Below, one piece after another: positions 52,370 to 62,882 of a stretch of DNA of 64,000 nucleotides. A model generated the notes under the pieces. The model saw nothing but the letters and a program-made list of their open reading frames with translations, did not search any database and was not told the origin of the DNA. The stretch's first letter is position 1. Each line of letters begins with the position of its first letter. The DNA is from Rhodanobacteraceae bacterium (GTDB lineage Bacteria; Pseudomonadota; Gammaproteobacteria; Xanthomonadales; Xanthomonadaceae), in contig JACKOX010000014.1 in the NCBI GenBank assembly GCA_024233975.1, forward strand, positions 8,860-72,859, read 5' to 3'. The position numbers and the translations under genes were made by a program.

Positions 52370-53324
52370 CGGAATCCTCGATCTTCTCAATCAGGCTGAT
52401 TTTCGACCCTTCAACTTTCCACAGAAGAGAGTTCTGGGAGGTGACAACGTAGAGCGGAAGTCCGTAGTCGAGACTGGCGAAGGTATGGAACAGGGTGGGT
52501 GTTTCGCTGTTCAGGTGGCTGATCGTCAGAGCAAGGGGTGATTTTCCCGGCTCTGCTTGCATCATCGGACAGGTCTTGGTCTGGCTGTAGTGCGTGAACT
52601 TTTCGTCGTCTTTCAGGTTGAAGCGATACTCATGCTGCCCACCTAGGTAGTAGATCGATTCGTCCAGCCGTCCCGGCATGATGTCGACCACGACATAGTC
52701 CTTGCCTTCCTCATTATCCAGATCGCGGAAGAAGTAGGACGTGGCGTTGACGACGTTTGAGCAACGCAGGTAGTTGCCCTGGAGGGCGGTTTGGCGGAGT
52801 CCGAACAGAAGGGCCTCGGCTGGCTCAAGTTTCGGAAGGTCTGGGTGCTCGCTCAACGAATACTTGGTCCCTGGATCTCTCAGCGGGTCCGTAGATTCGG
52901 GGTTGCTGAAGTGGACGGTGACCGTCGCGAACTTCACGAAATGCTCGCCATTCTTGCCTACGGAAATCACTGCCCAATCAGAGAAGCCGGGACCTAGCTC
53001 CATGGTCTGCCAGCCGACATTAATGTCGGCGTACTTCTCACGAAGTCCAGCGGCTTCAATCACATCGCCTGCCAGCCATGCCGCCCGATCATCGATGAAG
53101 AGTCGCTTTCCCATCGTCTGAGCGAGGATGATCTGGCGGCGGTACTCCTCGGGGATGCTGTCGTCGATAACGGTAGGGACCTCCGTTGCCTCTGGGGAAA
53201 GCAGTGGCTCCAGATCGATCGACGGTCGCGTTTCATTCACTTTGCTGCATGCGGCAGCCACGGCCAGCAATGCCAGCGCGGTAAATCGAGATGCTCTGTC
53301 GAACCGCAGTGCCGAAATGCTCAT
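52353..53324 (-). CDS. Lipoprotein of unknown function
   Basis: The 323-residue precursor has a lipobox (AVAAAC, Cys26). The rest is a soluble domain with beta-rich segments (VGWQTMELGPGFSDWAVISV, KFATVTVHF, KDYVVVDIMPGRLDESIYYL) and two further cysteines (CSNVVN, KTCPMM). I recognise no family. The start at 53324 has GGAGG with a five-base spacer; an upstream ATG at 53336 overlaps that site. It overlaps acuI, but the two functions seem unrelated. Confidence 0.75.
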   Translation of the reverse strand: MSISALRFDRASRFTALALLAVAAACSKVNETRPSIDLEPLLSPEATEVPTVIDDSIPEEYRRQIILAQTMGKRLFIDDRAAWLAGDVIEAAGLREKYADINVGWQTMELGPGFSDWAVISVGKNGEHFVKFATVTVHFSNPESTDPLRDPGTKYSLSEHPDLPKLEPAEALLFGLRQTALQGNYLRCSNVVNATSYFFRDLDNEEGKDYVVVDIMPGRLDESIYYLGGQHEYRFNLKDDEKFTHYSQTKTCPMMQAEPGKSPLALTISHLNSETPTLFHTFASLDYGLPLYVVTSQNSLLWKVEGSKISLIEKIEDSDELSE

Positions 53325-53340
53325 GGTCGCCTCCATATGC

Positions 53341-53364
53341 GCGAGGCGCCCTCGGGCGCCTCGC
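53341..53364 (-). terminator. GC hairpin between lpdA and the lipoprotein gene
   Basis: GCGAGGCGCC and GGCGCCTCGC form a perfect 10-bp stem around CTCG, 22 bases past the lpdA stop. There is no T-run, so termination strength is unclear. Confidence 0.5.
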
Positions 53365-53385
53365 AGTGTCATGCGGTCGTGGCGA

Positions 53386-54810
53386 TCAGTTCGCCTTGTG
53401 GATCGCCCGTTTGTCGACGGCCAGCGCCGCTTCGTGCACGGCTTCGGCCAACGACGGATGCGCGTGGCAGATGCGGGCGAGGTCTTCGGCGCTGCCGTGG
53501 AACTCCATGGCGACGACGGCCTCGGCCACCAACTCGGAAACCACCGGGCCGACCATGTGCACGCCGAGCAGGCGGTCGGTTTCCGCGTGGGCGATCACCT
53601 TGACCATGCCGGCGGTTTCGTTCATCGCTACCGCACGTCCAATTGCCGCGAACGGGAAGCTGCCGGTCTTGACCGGAATGCCTTCCGCCTTGCACTGCGC
53701 TTCGGTCTTGCCCACCCAGGCCAGTTCCGGCTCGGTGTAGATCACCCACGGCACCAGGTCGAGGTTGACGTGACCGGGCTTTCCGGCGATCAGTTCGGCG
53801 ACGGCGATGCCTTCCTCGGAACCCTTGTGCGCCAGCATCGGGCCGCGCACGCAGTCACCGATGGCCCAGACATTCTCGGCCGCGGTGTGGCAGTGATCGT
53901 CGACCACGATCTGGCCGCGCTCGTTGATCTCGACGCCGGTGCCATCGGCCAGCAGGCCCTTGGTCGCGGCGCGGCGGCCCACGGCCACCAGCAGCTTGTC
54001 GACCACCAGGCTCTGGTCGGCCTTGCCATCGTTGTAGGTGACGTGGACTTCATCGCCCTTGACCTCGACCGCGGACACCTTGCTGCCGAGCTGGATGTCC
54101 AGCCCCTGCTTCTTGAACTCGCGGGCGGCGATCTTGGCGATGTCGGCGTCGGCGGCGGCCAGAAAGTCGGGCAGGGCTTCGATCACGGTGACCTCGGCGC
54201 CAAGGCGCTTCCACACCGAACCCAGCTCCAGGCCGATGACACCGGCACCAATCACGCCGAGGCGCTTCGGAGTACTTTCGAAATCCAGCGCGCCGGCGTT
54301 GTCGACGACATGTTTGCCGTCGAACTTGGCGAACGGCAGCTCGATCGGCACCGAGCCGGTGGCTAGGATCACGTGCTTGCCGGTGATCGTCGCCTCGCTG
54401 CCGTCATGGCCCTTGATGCGCACCTCACGGTTCGGATGCAGCGTGCCGTAGCCGGCAATCGGGGTGACCTTGTTGGCCTTGAACAGCTGGGTGATGCCGC
54501 CGGTGAACTGCTTGACGATCTTGTCCTTGCGACCAACCATCGCGCCCACGTCGATCGACGCCTTCTCGGTGCTGATGCCGTGGGCAGCAAGGTTGTGTTC
54601 GATGTCGTGGAAGCGCTTGGACGAATCCAGCAGTGCCTTGGAGGGAATGCAGCCGATGTTGAGGCAGGTGCCGCCCAGGGCGGGCTTGCCGTCCTTGCCG
54701 ACAAAAGCATCCACGCAGGCGGTTTTCAGGCCCAGCTGCGCGGCGCGGATCGCGGCCACGTAGCCGGCCGGGCCGGCACCGATGACGACGACGTCGAATT
54801 GTTCGCTCAT
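53386..54810 (-). CDS. lpdA: Dihydrolipoyl dehydrogenase (E3)
   Basis: The 474-residue flavoprotein has the FAD-binding VVVIGAGPAGYVAAIRAAQL, the redox disulfide in GGTCLNIGCIPSKALL (Cys45 and Cys50), the NAD motif GVIGAGVIGLELGSVW and the C-terminal dimer interface with His and Glu (CHAHPSLAE). It reoxidises dihydrolipoamide of the 2-oxoglutarate dehydrogenase complex. It follows sucA and sucB on the same strand, so it is the E3 of that complex; it may also serve pyruvate dehydrogenase. Confidence 0.96.
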   Translation of the reverse strand: MSEQFDVVVIGAGPAGYVAAIRAAQLGLKTACVDAFVGKDGKPALGGTCLNIGCIPSKALLDSSKRFHDIEHNLAAHGISTEKASIDVGAMVGRKDKIVKQFTGGITQLFKANKVTPIAGYGTLHPNREVRIKGHDGSEATITGKHVILATGSVPIELPFAKFDGKHVVDNAGALDFESTPKRLGVIGAGVIGLELGSVWKRLGAEVTVIEALPDFLAAADADIAKIAAREFKKQGLDIQLGSKVSAVEVKGDEVHVTYNDGKADQSLVVDKLLVAVGRRAATKGLLADGTGVEINERGQIVVDDHCHTAAENVWAIGDCVRGPMLAHKGSEEGIAVAELIAGKPGHVNLDLVPWVIYTEPELAWVGKTEAQCKAEGIPVKTGSFPFAAIGRAVAMNETAGMVKVIAHAETDRLLGVHMVGPVVSELVAEAVVAMEFHGSAEDLARICHAHPSLAEAVHEAALAVDKRAIHKAN

Positions 54811-54833
54811 TGCAGGTTCCTTCGCGTATTGCG

Positions 54834-54851
54834 GCCGCCATCAATGGCGGC
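54834..54851. repeat. Inverted repeat between sucB and lpdA
   Basis: GCCGCCAT and ATGGCGGC flank CA in the 49-base gap between sucB and lpdA. It could be a processing site or attenuator that lowers lpdA expression. Confidence 0.4.
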
Positions 54852-54859
54852 GTGAGTCA

Positions 54860-56059
<1,200 letters not shown>

Positions 56060-56143
56060 GGACGGGGTCCTGATTCGGGCTGATCGAAAGGATGATCGTG
56101 AAAGGTAAGGGTGTGTCGGGCTGGCTTCAAATGCCTGGAGCGT

Positions 56144-58981
56144 TCAGTCGGCCGGGCTGTCGCCGTTGAGTTCGCCAACCAGGGCGTCCTCGACCAGCTG
56201 CGCCTGTTCTGCCTGATGGGTGCCGAAGTGACCGCAGGCCGGTGCCGGAGAGCGTTCGCGACCAGCGTAGTGGACGCTCTGGCCTTCCTGCGCGCAGTAA
56301 CGCAGGTGGTGCTGGATCTGGTACCAGGCACCCTGGTTCATCGGCTCTTCCTGGCACCACACCAGCTCCTTGGCCGCCGGGAAGCGCTGCAGCTCCTCGA
56401 TCAGCGCCGGGCGCGGGAACGGATACAGCTGTTCGACGCGGACAATGGCGACGTCGGTGATTCCGCGGTTCTCCGCTTCCTCCAGCAGGTCGTAGTAGAC
56501 CTTGCCGGCACAGGCAACCACGCGCCGCACCGGCTTGCCGGCCTTCGAGGTGCTGTCCGGAATCAGGTTCTGGAAGCCGCCACGGCTCAGTTCAGCCAGC
56601 GACGACACCGAGCGCTTATTGCGCAGCATCGACTTCGGCATCATCACGATCAGCGGCTTGCGGATGCGGTACAGCATCTGCCGGCGGATCATGTGGAACA
56701 TCTGCGCGGGTGTGGTCGGCATGCAGACCTGCATGTTGTCCAGCGCGCACAGCTGCAGGAAGCGCTCCAGGCGCGCCGAGCTGTGCTCCGGGCCCTGACC
56801 TTCGTAGCCGTGCGGCAGGAACAGCGCCAGGCCACACAGGCGGCCCCACTTGGCTTCGCCGGAGGAGATGAACTGGTCGATCACCACCTGGGCACCGTTG
56901 GCGAAGTCGCCGAACTGGCCTTCCCAGATGTTCAGCGTGGTCGGGTCGGCGGTGGCATAGCCGTATTCAAAGCCCATCACCGCTTCCTCGCTCAGCAGCG
57001 AGTCGATGATGGTGACGTCCTCCGGACGCTTGGCGAGGCGGCGCAGCGGCATGTCGGTGGCGCCGGTCTTCTGGTCGTGCAGCACGGCATGACGATGGAA
57101 GAAGGTGCCGCGGCCGGAATCCTGGCCGACAAGGCGCAGCTTGCTGCCGTCGGCGACCAGCGTGGCGTAGGCAAGGTTCTCGGCGAAGCCCCAGTCCATC
57201 GGGATCTCGCCTTCCGCCATCTTCGCGCGGTCCTCGTAGATGCGCGCCACGCGGGCGTGTAGCTTCACGTTTTCCGGGACGTTGATGATGGTGTCGGCCA
57301 GTGACTTCAGCGTCTCGGCATTGACCGCGGTATCGACCGCGTCACCGAGCTTGCCGTCGAGGTAGGGTGACCAGTCGACCGCGAAATCATCCTTGGGATC
57401 CACAACCAGCTCGACTACGCCCTCACCGGCATCCATGCGATCGCGATAGCGGTCGACCATGGCCTTGGCCTCGTCTGCGCCCAGCACGCCGGACTGTTCC
57501 AGCTTGCCGGCATACAGTTCGCGCGGGGTCTTGTGCTTGCGGATGTGCTGGTACATCAGCGGCTGCGTGGCGGCCGGCTCGTCGGCCTCGTTGTGGCCGT
57601 GGCGGCGATAGCAGACCAGATCGATGACCACGTCGCGATGGAAGCGCTGGCGGAAGTCGAAGGCCAAGCGGGTGCAGAACAGCACCGCTTCCGGGTCGTC
57701 GCCGTTCACGTGCAGGATCGGCGCGCCGACCATCTTGGCCACGTCGGTGCAGTACAGCGTGGAGCGGGCATCGTCGGTACGGCTGGTGGTGAAGCCGACC
57801 TGGTTGTTGATGACCACGTGCACGGTGCCGCCGACCGCGAAACCACGAGCCTGCGACATCTGCAGCAGCTCCATCACCACGCCCTGACCGGCGAAAGCAG
57901 CGTCGCCGTGGATTAGCAGCGGCAGCACCTGGCGGCGCTCGGCGTCGCCACGACGGGTCTGGCGTGCGCGTACGGAGCCGGCGATCACCGGGTCGATGAT
58001 TTCGAGGTGCGACGGGTTGAAGCCCAGCGCCAGATGCACAGGGCCGTCCGGCGTGACCACGTCGGAACTGAAGCCCATGTGGTACTTCACGTCACCGGAA
58101 TGGGCCGGGTCGTGCGGGCCCTCGTGGCGGCCCTCGAATTCGGCGAACAGCTGGCGCGATGGCTTGCCCATCGTGTTGATCAGCACGTTCAGGCGGCCGC
58201 GGTGGGCCATGCCGACCACCATTTCGCGGACCTGGTTGGCGCCGCAGCGGCGCACCATCTCGTCCATCAGTGGGATCAGGCTGTCGCCACCTTCCAGCGA
58301 GAAGCGTTTCTGGCCGACGTACTTGGTGTGCAGGAAGCGCTCCAAGCCCTCGGCGGCAGTCAGCGACTCTAGCGCACGCTTCTTCTCCGCGGCGCTCAGA
58401 CCGTAGTCGCCGGCGGCCTGCTCCAGGCGCTCGTACACCCAGCGACGCTGCTCGGCGTCGGTGATGTGCATGAACTCGGCGCCGATGCTGCCGGAGTAGG
58501 TGGCCTTGAGCTTGCCGAGCAGCGCCTTCAGTGTCATCCGCGTGGCGCCGGAATAGCTGCCGGTGCTGAACTCGGTGTCGAGGTCGCTGGATGCCAGGCC
58601 GTGGAACGGCAGGTCGAGGTCCGGTGCCGGCGGGTGCTGCATCAGGTCCAGCGGATCGATGTCGGCGTGCAGGTGGCCGCGCGAACGGTAGGCGGTCACC
58701 AGCTTTAGCACGGCACCCTGGCGGCGCGCCTGTTCGTCGTCCACCGGGCCGTCGCCATTGACGCGGCCAGCATGCTTGGCGGCCTCGGCGATGCGGTCGA
58801 GGATGACCGAGCGCGGGATATCGCCGGCCTCGCGGCCTTTCAGTTCGGCGAAGTAGGTCTGCCAGGCGGCGTCGACCGAATCCGGGTCGGCCAGCCAGTG
58901 CTCATAAAGGGCTTCGACGTAGTCGGCGTTGCCGCCCGCGATCGGGGTGGACCGGAAGAACTGCTCGATCAGGCTGGTCAC
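56144..58981 (-). CDS. sucA: 2-Oxoglutarate dehydrogenase E1
   Basis: The 945-residue thiamine-diphosphate enzyme decarboxylates 2-oxoglutarate in the TCA cycle. The first 40 residues carry the N-terminal region that binds the E2 core (FFRSTPIAGGNADYVEALYE). The thiamine-binding segments HGDAAFAGQGVVMELLQMSQ and YRRHGHNEADEPA are present. The length matches E. coli SucA. The gap to sucB is 84 bases. The promoter must lie in 58982-59166. Confidence 0.97.
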   Translation of the reverse strand: MTSLIEQFFRSTPIAGGNADYVEALYEHWLADPDSVDAAWQTYFAELKGREAGDIPRSVILDRIAEAAKHAGRVNGDGPVDDEQARRQGAVLKLVTAYRSRGHLHADIDPLDLMQHPPAPDLDLPFHGLASSDLDTEFSTGSYSGATRMTLKALLGKLKATYSGSIGAEFMHITDAEQRRWVYERLEQAAGDYGLSAAEKKRALESLTAAEGLERFLHTKYVGQKRFSLEGGDSLIPLMDEMVRRCGANQVREMVVGMAHRGRLNVLINTMGKPSRQLFAEFEGRHEGPHDPAHSGDVKYHMGFSSDVVTPDGPVHLALGFNPSHLEIIDPVIAGSVRARQTRRGDAERRQVLPLLIHGDAAFAGQGVVMELLQMSQARGFAVGGTVHVVINNQVGFTTSRTDDARSTLYCTDVAKMVGAPILHVNGDDPEAVLFCTRLAFDFRQRFHRDVVIDLVCYRRHGHNEADEPAATQPLMYQHIRKHKTPRELYAGKLEQSGVLGADEAKAMVDRYRDRMDAGEGVVELVVDPKDDFAVDWSPYLDGKLGDAVDTAVNAETLKSLADTIINVPENVKLHARVARIYEDRAKMAEGEIPMDWGFAENLAYATLVADGSKLRLVGQDSGRGTFFHRHAVLHDQKTGATDMPLRRLAKRPEDVTIIDSLLSEEAVMGFEYGYATADPTTLNIWEGQFGDFANGAQVVIDQFISSGEAKWGRLCGLALFLPHGYEGQGPEHSSARLERFLQLCALDNMQVCMPTTPAQMFHMIRRQMLYRIRKPLIVMMPKSMLRNKRSVSSLAELSRGGFQNLIPDSTSKAGKPVRRVVACAGKVYYDLLEEAENRGITDVAIVRVEQLYPFPRPALIEELQRFPAAKELVWCQEEPMNQGAWYQIQHHLRYCAQEGQSVHYAGRERSPAPACGHFGTHQAEQAQLVEDALVGELNGDSPAD

Positions 58982-59166
58982 GAATTCATCGCCCGCAATT
59001 TAGCGCCAAGTGCTTGGCAGATCAGGAGTTGGCAGGGGCTGCTGCGATGCAGCAACAGAAGGGCGAAGTATAACGGCATCGGACGATGACTGAAACGTCA
59101 TCCAGCTGTCATTTGGTCGAATAGGTGACGCTTTTCGCGCCGTGGCGACTGCCAATCATGCGGCGT

Positions 59167-60159
59167 TCAGAGTTGCAGCTGCCGCAGTTCAGCGCAGGGA
59201 ATCGCGCGTTCCCAGACTTGCTTGAAATATTCCAGCAGCTGCTGCTGGCGCGCCGGCGCCCAGGTGCTGCCCGTTGCTTCCAGCCGCGGCGCCAGCGGCC
59301 GGAACAGATAGCCACCGCGGTCGTTGAGCAGGAAAGCGCCCGGGTACTGCAAGTCGACTTCGGTATCCGGGAGCCGCAGGCTGAAGACGCTGGACAGGCG
59401 CTGGCTCAGGGTGATGAGCGGGTGGCTGGCTTCGCGTGCGGCGCCGGGATTCTGGACCAGGATGCGGATGCCGCCTTCCTCACCATTCAGCGCCAGCTGT
59501 TTCAGCGCCTCCATCGCCTCCGGTTGTCCGTAGATCAGCGGGTCCAGGTCGCGACTGTAGATCCACAGGCATCGGCGCGCCTCACGGAGCAGACGCAGGC
59601 TGCCTTCGCGGAGTGAATTGAGGTCATTGCCGTCGAGGACTTCCGCGACCGGGATTTCCTCCGGCGCGCGTGGCGGCGGGGCTTCCAGTGGCGGCAGCGC
59701 CAGACGCATGGCCCGGTGCTGGATGCCGGCTTCGTCGAACTCGTCGCCGTAGGCCTCGAACCCATAGCGCTGGTAGAAACCGATGGCCGAGACCTGGGCG
59801 TTCAGCGAGACCAGGCCGTAGTTCAGACTGCGAGCCCGTTCGATCAGGGTCAGCAGCAGGGCCTCGCCGACACCGCGACCGCGCCATTCGGCGAGAACGG
59901 CCATGCGCCCGATCTTGTGCAGCGGCGTGAGGCGACCGGTCCCGATCGGCTTGCCCGTCAGGTCGCGGGCGACCACGTGATGGCTTTTCGGGTCCAGTTC
60001 GTCCCATTCCAGATCGGCCGGGACTTTCTGCTCCTCGATGAACACCGGCTCGCGGACGGCGCGCAGGGCGTCAAGGTCGCTGGCGTAGTCGGCGTGCTCG
60101 ACGGTGAAGTCGGTGGCGACCTCGTTGAGGCTCGGGCCCTGGTAGTCGGTGGGGCTCAT
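59167..60159 (-). CDS. GNAT acetyltransferase fused to a C-terminal domain of unknown function
   Basis: The 330-residue protein has an N-terminal GNAT domain (about 20-155) with GRLTPLHKIGRMAVLAEWRG and GRGVGEALLLTLIERA for acetyl-CoA binding. Residues 180-330 form a second domain (LREARRCLWIYSRDLDPLIYG, DRGGYLFRPL) that looks like a DUF7931- or phospholipase D-like fold. I cannot name the substrate. It is the last gene of a purB-roxA operon and overlaps roxA by ATGA. Confidence 0.78.
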   Translation of the reverse strand: MSPTDYQGPSLNEVATDFTVEHADYASDLDALRAVREPVFIEEQKVPADLEWDELDPKSHHVVARDLTGKPIGTGRLTPLHKIGRMAVLAEWRGRGVGEALLLTLIERARSLNYGLVSLNAQVSAIGFYQRYGFEAYGDEFDEAGIQHRAMRLALPPLEAPPPRAPEEIPVAEVLDGNDLNSLREGSLRLLREARRCLWIYSRDLDPLIYGQPEAMEALKQLALNGEEGGIRILVQNPGAAREASHPLITLSQRLSSVFSLRLPDTEVDLQYPGAFLLNDRGGYLFRPLAPRLEATGSTWAPARQQQLLEYFKQVWERAIPCAELRQLQL

Positions 60160-61352
60160 GCATCGTTCCCCTCGACGGGAAACAGATAGCCGCTGTCGAC
60201 CAGCCGGGCAAGCGTCGCCCAGATGATCTCAGGCTGTCCTGCCAGTTCACTTATGCCCAGTTCACTGTGTCGGCAGATCAGCGCCGCCTGTGTGGTCGGG
60301 CAGGGAAGCGCCAGGCCATTCACGAACAGCAGCGGTTCATCACCCAATCCGGACCAGGCGAAACGCGCCAGCGGATGGTGGGAAAGCCGGCAGCCGTTAT
60401 GCAGCGTGGCCTTGAGCTGCTCGGGCCGGGTCACTACGTCGGATGCGGCGGCTTCGCCTGCGCTGCGGTAGCGGGTGAGAAATCCGCCCAGCCAGCGAAC
60501 CAGTGACGCATCGGGAAGCGGTGCGATGGTCGGCATCGCGGCTCTGGCCCGGCTAAGGGCGCTGCTGTCGATCTCGAACGGATCACTGGCGGGCGCAAGA
60601 TCCGGGTCGGTATAGCGCTGTGATTCCGGCAGTGCCTCGGCCAGATGCTCGGCCAGGTCGACCAGCATTTCCGCCCGCGACGGTGCGCGCATGCCGACCG
60701 AGAAGGTCAGACCAGCCTCGATGGCGATGCCGTGGTGCGGCACGCCGGGCGGCAGATACAGCAGGTCGCCGGGTTGCAACGTCCAGTCGTGGGTAGCGTT
60801 GAACTGGCGCAGCAGCTTCAGTTCGACATCGTCGCGCATGGCGAGATCTGGCGCGTCGCTGCTGTCGACCAGCCAGCGTCGCGTGCCCATGCCCTGGATG
60901 AGGAACACGTCGTACTGGTCGACATGCGCGCCCACCGAACCGCCGGGCGAGGCAAAGCTGACCATGATGTCGTCGATGCGCCAGCGCGGCAGGAAGGCGA
61001 AGTGCCGCAGCAGTCCGGCGACATCGCGATCCCAGCGATCCACGTCCTGCACCAGCAGTGTCCAGTCGCGTTCGGGCAAGCCGTCGAAGGCGTCTTCAGG
61101 CAGCGGGCCGGTGCGGACTTGCCAGCCGTCGCTGGCGGCATGGTGGACGATCAATCGCGACAGCGCGAAGTCCTCGCAGGCGAGGCCGGCAAGGTCGTCG
61201 GGTTCGATTGGCAGCGGCTGGCCAGCAGTCAGTTCAGGGATGGCGCCGCGTACCAAGAGCGGGCGCTTCTGCCAGTAGTCGCGCAGGAAATCCGATGCCG
61301 GCATGCCAAGCGGCAGGTCAGCGGTCGCAGTCACTTCGATGGCGGGTGTCAT
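60156..61352 (-). CDS. roxA: Ribosomal oxygenase, 50S L16 arginine hydroxylase (RoxA-like)
   Basis: The 398-residue JmjC-type 2-oxoglutarate/Fe(II) oxygenase has the HxD pair in VGAHVDQYDVFLIQ and the third histidine in LPPGVPHHGIAIE. E. coli YcfD/RoxA hydroxylates ribosomal protein L16. Winged-helix-like C-terminal residues (about 300-398) match the family. It is 19 bases downstream of purB and overlaps the GNAT gene by ATGA. Confidence 0.9.
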   Translation of the reverse strand: MTPAIEVTATADLPLGMPASDFLRDYWQKRPLLVRGAIPELTAGQPLPIEPDDLAGLACEDFALSRLIVHHAASDGWQVRTGPLPEDAFDGLPERDWTLLVQDVDRWDRDVAGLLRHFAFLPRWRIDDIMVSFASPGGSVGAHVDQYDVFLIQGMGTRRWLVDSSDAPDLAMRDDVELKLLRQFNATHDWTLQPGDLLYLPPGVPHHGIAIEAGLTFSVGMRAPSRAEMLVDLAEHLAEALPESQRYTDPDLAPASDPFEIDSSALSRARAAMPTIAPLPDASLVRWLGGFLTRYRSAGEAAASDVVTRPEQLKATLHNGCRLSHHPLARFAWSGLGDEPLLFVNGLALPCPTTQAALICRHSELGISELAGQPEIIWATLARLVDSGYLFPVEGNDA

Positions 61353-61371
61353 GCTGGTGACCGCGCTTCGC

Positions 61372-62748
61372 TCAGATGTCCGAGGCCAGTTCGGCGGCCA
61401 GACCGACGTAGCCGCCCGGCGTCAGCGCCAGCAGGTCGGCCTTGGCGTCTTCGGGAATGTCGAGATCGTTGACGAACTGGCGCAGGGTTTCCGCGTCGAT
61501 GCCGCGCCCGCGGGTCAGCGCCTTCAGCTTTTCGTAGGGGTTTTCGACGCCGTAGCGACGCATCACCGTCTGGATCGGCTCGGCCAGTACTTCCCAGGCG
61601 GCATTGAGGTCAGCGGCAAGACGTTCCGGATTGATTGACAGCTTGCCCAGGCCCTTCAGCAGCGACTGCGTGGCAACCAGCCCATGGCCGAAGGCCGTGC
61701 CCAGTGCGCGCAGCACGGTGGAGTCGGTCAGGTCGCGCTGCCAGCGGCTGATCGGCAGCTTGTTGGCGAAGTGGTCGAGCAGGGCGTTGGCGATGCCGAA
61801 ATTGCCCTCGGCGTTTTCAAAATCAATGGGATTGACCTTGTGCGGCATGGTTGAACTGCCGACTTCGCCTTCCTTCAGCGCCTGCTTGAAATAACCCTGC
61901 GAAATGTAGCCCCAGACATCGCGGCAGAGGTCGATCAGGATGATGTTGATGCGGCGCTGGGCATCGCAGAGTTCGGCGATGCCGTCGTGCGGCTCGATCT
62001 GCGTGGTGTAGGCGTTCCATTCCAGGCCCAGCGACCCGACGAAGCGCTGCGACAGCGCGCGCCAGTCGACGTCGGGGTAGGCCGAGACGTGGGCATTGAA
62101 GTTGCCAACCGCGCCGTTGATCTTGCCCGGGATGGTGATGGCGGCCAGCTGTGCGCGCTGGCGTTGCAGGCGCGCGACGACGTTGGCCATTTCCTTGCCC
62201 AGCGTGGTCGGCGAGGCCGTTTGCCCGTGCGTACGCGACAGCATCGGCTGTCTGGCCTGGGCGTGGGCCAGACCGCGCAGCTGGTCGATCACCGCATCGG
62301 TCTCCGGCAGCAGCACGGCCTGGCGGGCTTCGCGCAGCATCAGCGCGTAGCTCAGGTTGTTGATGTCCTCACTGGTGCAGGCGAAGTGGACGAATTCCAG
62401 CGCAGGCGCCAGTTCGGCGTCGTCCTTCAGGCGTTCCTTGATGAAGTACTCGACCGCCTTCACGTCGTGGTTGGTGGTGGCTTCGATGGCCTTGACGCGC
62501 TCGCCGTCGGCGACCGAGAAACCATCGCTCAGCGCACGCAGGCGCGCCACGGCGCCATCGTTGAAAGCTGGCAGCTCACCAATGCCAGGCTCGGCAGCCA
62601 GCGCCAGCAGCCATTCGATTTCCACGCGAACCCGCGCCCGGATCAGACCGTACTCCGAGAAGATCGGCAGCAGCGGCGTGACCTTGCTCCGGTAGCGGCC
62701 GTCCAGCGGCGTCAGGGCGGTGAGGGCGCTCGGCGAGTCGAAGGACAT
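61372..62748 (-). CDS. purB: Adenylosuccinate lyase
   Basis: The 458-residue fumarase/aspartase-superfamily enzyme splits adenylosuccinate and SAICAR in purine synthesis. The flexible catalytic loop has GSSTMPHKVNPIDFENAEGN, the superfamily signature. SRTHGQTASPTTLGKEMAN carries the catalytic His. The first gene of a purB-roxA-GNAT operon, it diverges from fumC, another family member. Confidence 0.96.
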   Translation of the reverse strand: MSFDSPSALTALTPLDGRYRSKVTPLLPIFSEYGLIRARVRVEIEWLLALAAEPGIGELPAFNDGAVARLRALSDGFSVADGERVKAIEATTNHDVKAVEYFIKERLKDDAELAPALEFVHFACTSEDINNLSYALMLREARQAVLLPETDAVIDQLRGLAHAQARQPMLSRTHGQTASPTTLGKEMANVVARLQRQRAQLAAITIPGKINGAVGNFNAHVSAYPDVDWRALSQRFVGSLGLEWNAYTTQIEPHDGIAELCDAQRRINIILIDLCRDVWGYISQGYFKQALKEGEVGSSTMPHKVNPIDFENAEGNFGIANALLDHFANKLPISRWQRDLTDSTVLRALGTAFGHGLVATQSLLKGLGKLSINPERLAADLNAAWEVLAEPIQTVMRRYGVENPYEKLKALTRGRGIDAETLRQFVNDLDIPEDAKADLLALTPGGYVGLAAELASDI

Positions 62749-62833
62749 GCGGAATTCCAGTGCTTCAGCGGATCGGGGACGCGAATTGTAGCGTCCGGCG
62801 CGGGTCGGCGCGGCTTTGCGGCCACGGGAGGTC

Positions 62834-62839
62834 TATAAT
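62834..62839 (+). promoter_or_regulatory. -10 box upstream of fumC
   Basis: TATAAT matches the consensus exactly and lies 43 bases before the fumC ATG in the 134-base divergent spacer. The sequence 16-18 bases upstream is GC-rich with no good -35. Confidence 0.6.
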
Positions 62840-62882
62840 TCGCGCCCTCGTTTTCCCGTCCCCACGATCCACGGAGCTTTTG

